This document shows, in pieces, positions 13,159 to 13,547 of a stretch of DNA of 13,547 nucleotides; the stretch's first letter is position 1; every line of letters starts with the position of its first letter. The stretch is from assembly GCA_030024065.1 (NCBI GenBank), contig JASEIE010000071.1, positions 1-13,547 of the forward strand, written 5' to 3'. This stretch comes from Thermodesulfobacteriota bacterium. Its GTDB lineage: Bacteria > Desulfobacterota > BSN033 > UBA1163. The position numbers and the translations under genes were made by a program. Under the pieces are notes generated by a model, which was not told where the DNA came from, ran no database searches, and worked only from the letters and a program-made list of their open reading frames with translations.

Positions 13159-13263
13159 ATGAAGAGGCGATCCAAGACGAATCGTTTGAAGGCGGCATTG
13201 AAGAGAAAGAATGTTAAAAGTTCGTTGAGAAAATCAAAAGGTGAGAGGAAGTTTCCAACCTAA
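13159..13263 (+). CDS. Small, highly basic 34-residue protein, function unknown
   Basis: A short frame starting MKRRSKTNRLKAALKRKN and ending ERKFPT. About half the residues are Lys or Arg, with one acidic residue (Glu29). GGAAGGGAG lies about 7 bases before the ATG, a good ribosome binding site. It has no membrane segment or Cys. The charge suggests nucleic acid or ribosome binding, but I do not recognise a family. It falls between the EamA gene and the start of another plus-strand gene. Its size means chance occurrence cannot be ruled out. Confidence 0.5.
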   Translation: MKRRSKTNRLKAALKRKNVKSSLRKSKGERKFPT

Positions 13264-13317
13264 CAGAGAAGCTTAGGGCATAGCCTAAAGGGCAAGGTTT
13301 TATAGCGTATCTGTATT

Positions 13318-13547
13318 ATGGGTTTTGAATATCCCAGCCTACTATTCTCCGATCCTGATGGTAAGATTTTTGACCATCCCAACCTGAAAATAGCCGGACG
13401 ATCCGGAGATCGCATTGTCCTTCCCAATCCCTCGGAACTGGTTCCTCTCCCCAGAGGAAGCCAGCTTTTCACCCTTCCCGGGAGAAAACCTGTTGGATGG
13501 GATGAGGAGAAAGGGCCTTTCACCCTATCCGAGAAAATGAGGATCGG
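13318..13547 (+). CDS. N-terminal part of a protein cut by the window edge, possibly a radical SAM protein
   Basis: An open frame of 76 codons starts MGFEYPSLLFSDPDG and continues to the last base without a stop. FDHPNLKIAGRSG, LVPLPRGSQLFTLPGR and PVGWD look like conserved protein sequence, and from memory resemble the start of a radical SAM protein family found in Deltaproteobacteria. The Cys motif that would confirm this is not reached. An in-frame TAG at 13303-13305 limits how far upstream the gene can start. ATG 13318 has no clear ribosome binding site. Confidence 0.65.
   Translation, partial: MGFEYPSLLFSDPDGKIFDHPNLKIAGRSGDRIVLPNPSELVPLPRGSQLFTLPGRKPVGWDEEKGPFTLSEKMRI

Overview
The window reads like a chromosomal piece of a Gram-negative bacterium of the Deltaproteobacteria/Desulfobacterota type. 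I infer this from the protein styles (a multi-PAS histidine kinase with a Cys-rich insert, a B12-binding radical SAM protein, a thioredoxin-type ArsC), the mid-range GC content and the many palindromic or simple-sequence intergenic repeats. Nothing in the window fixes the taxon. There are no rRNA or tRNA genes, CRISPR arrays, transposases or phage genes.

Layout. Positions 1-470 carry a strong GC-rich hairpin and otherwise no gene. Positions 475-1304 hold a plus-strand pair, queF (7-deazaguanine nitrile reductase) and an arsC-type arsenate reductase, overlapping by one base. They converge on a long minus-strand run whose stop codon is only 4 bp away. Read in its own direction, from about 9380 down to 1309, the run is: SpoIID/LytB-domain protein, AmpG-like permease, MurU-like nucleotidyltransferase, AmgK-like sugar kinase, B12-binding radical SAM protein, zinc alcohol dehydrogenase, histidine phosphatase. 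Upstream of it, also on the minus strand, is a multi-PAS sensor histidine kinase (12221-9647) split by one frameshift near 11098. A 417-bp region (12222-12638) with nested palindromes separates it from plus-strand genes at the right end: a single-repeat EamA-type transporter, a 34-residue very basic peptide, and the start of a protein that runs off the edge.

Biology. The core of the minus-strand run looks like a peptidoglycan recycling module. A SpoIID-type enzyme would cut glycan strands, an AmpG-like permease would import sugar fragments, AmgK-like and MurU-like enzymes would turn N-acetylmuramate into its 1-phosphate and then UDP-MurNAc. The SpoIID protein shows no signal peptide, so it may act on imported fragments in the cytoplasm. 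The operon also carries a phosphatase of a different family from the known MurNAc-6-phosphate phosphatase MupP. AnmK, NagZ and AmpD are not in the window.

Repeats mark this run. A CTGGGGTCA motif sits at the AmgK/radical SAM junction and, as a 28-bp tandem duplication, at the SpoIID start. ATTCCA-type repeats fill other junctions. A cloverleaf-like nested palindrome precedes the EamA gene and shares its hairpin core with the hairpin at the left edge.
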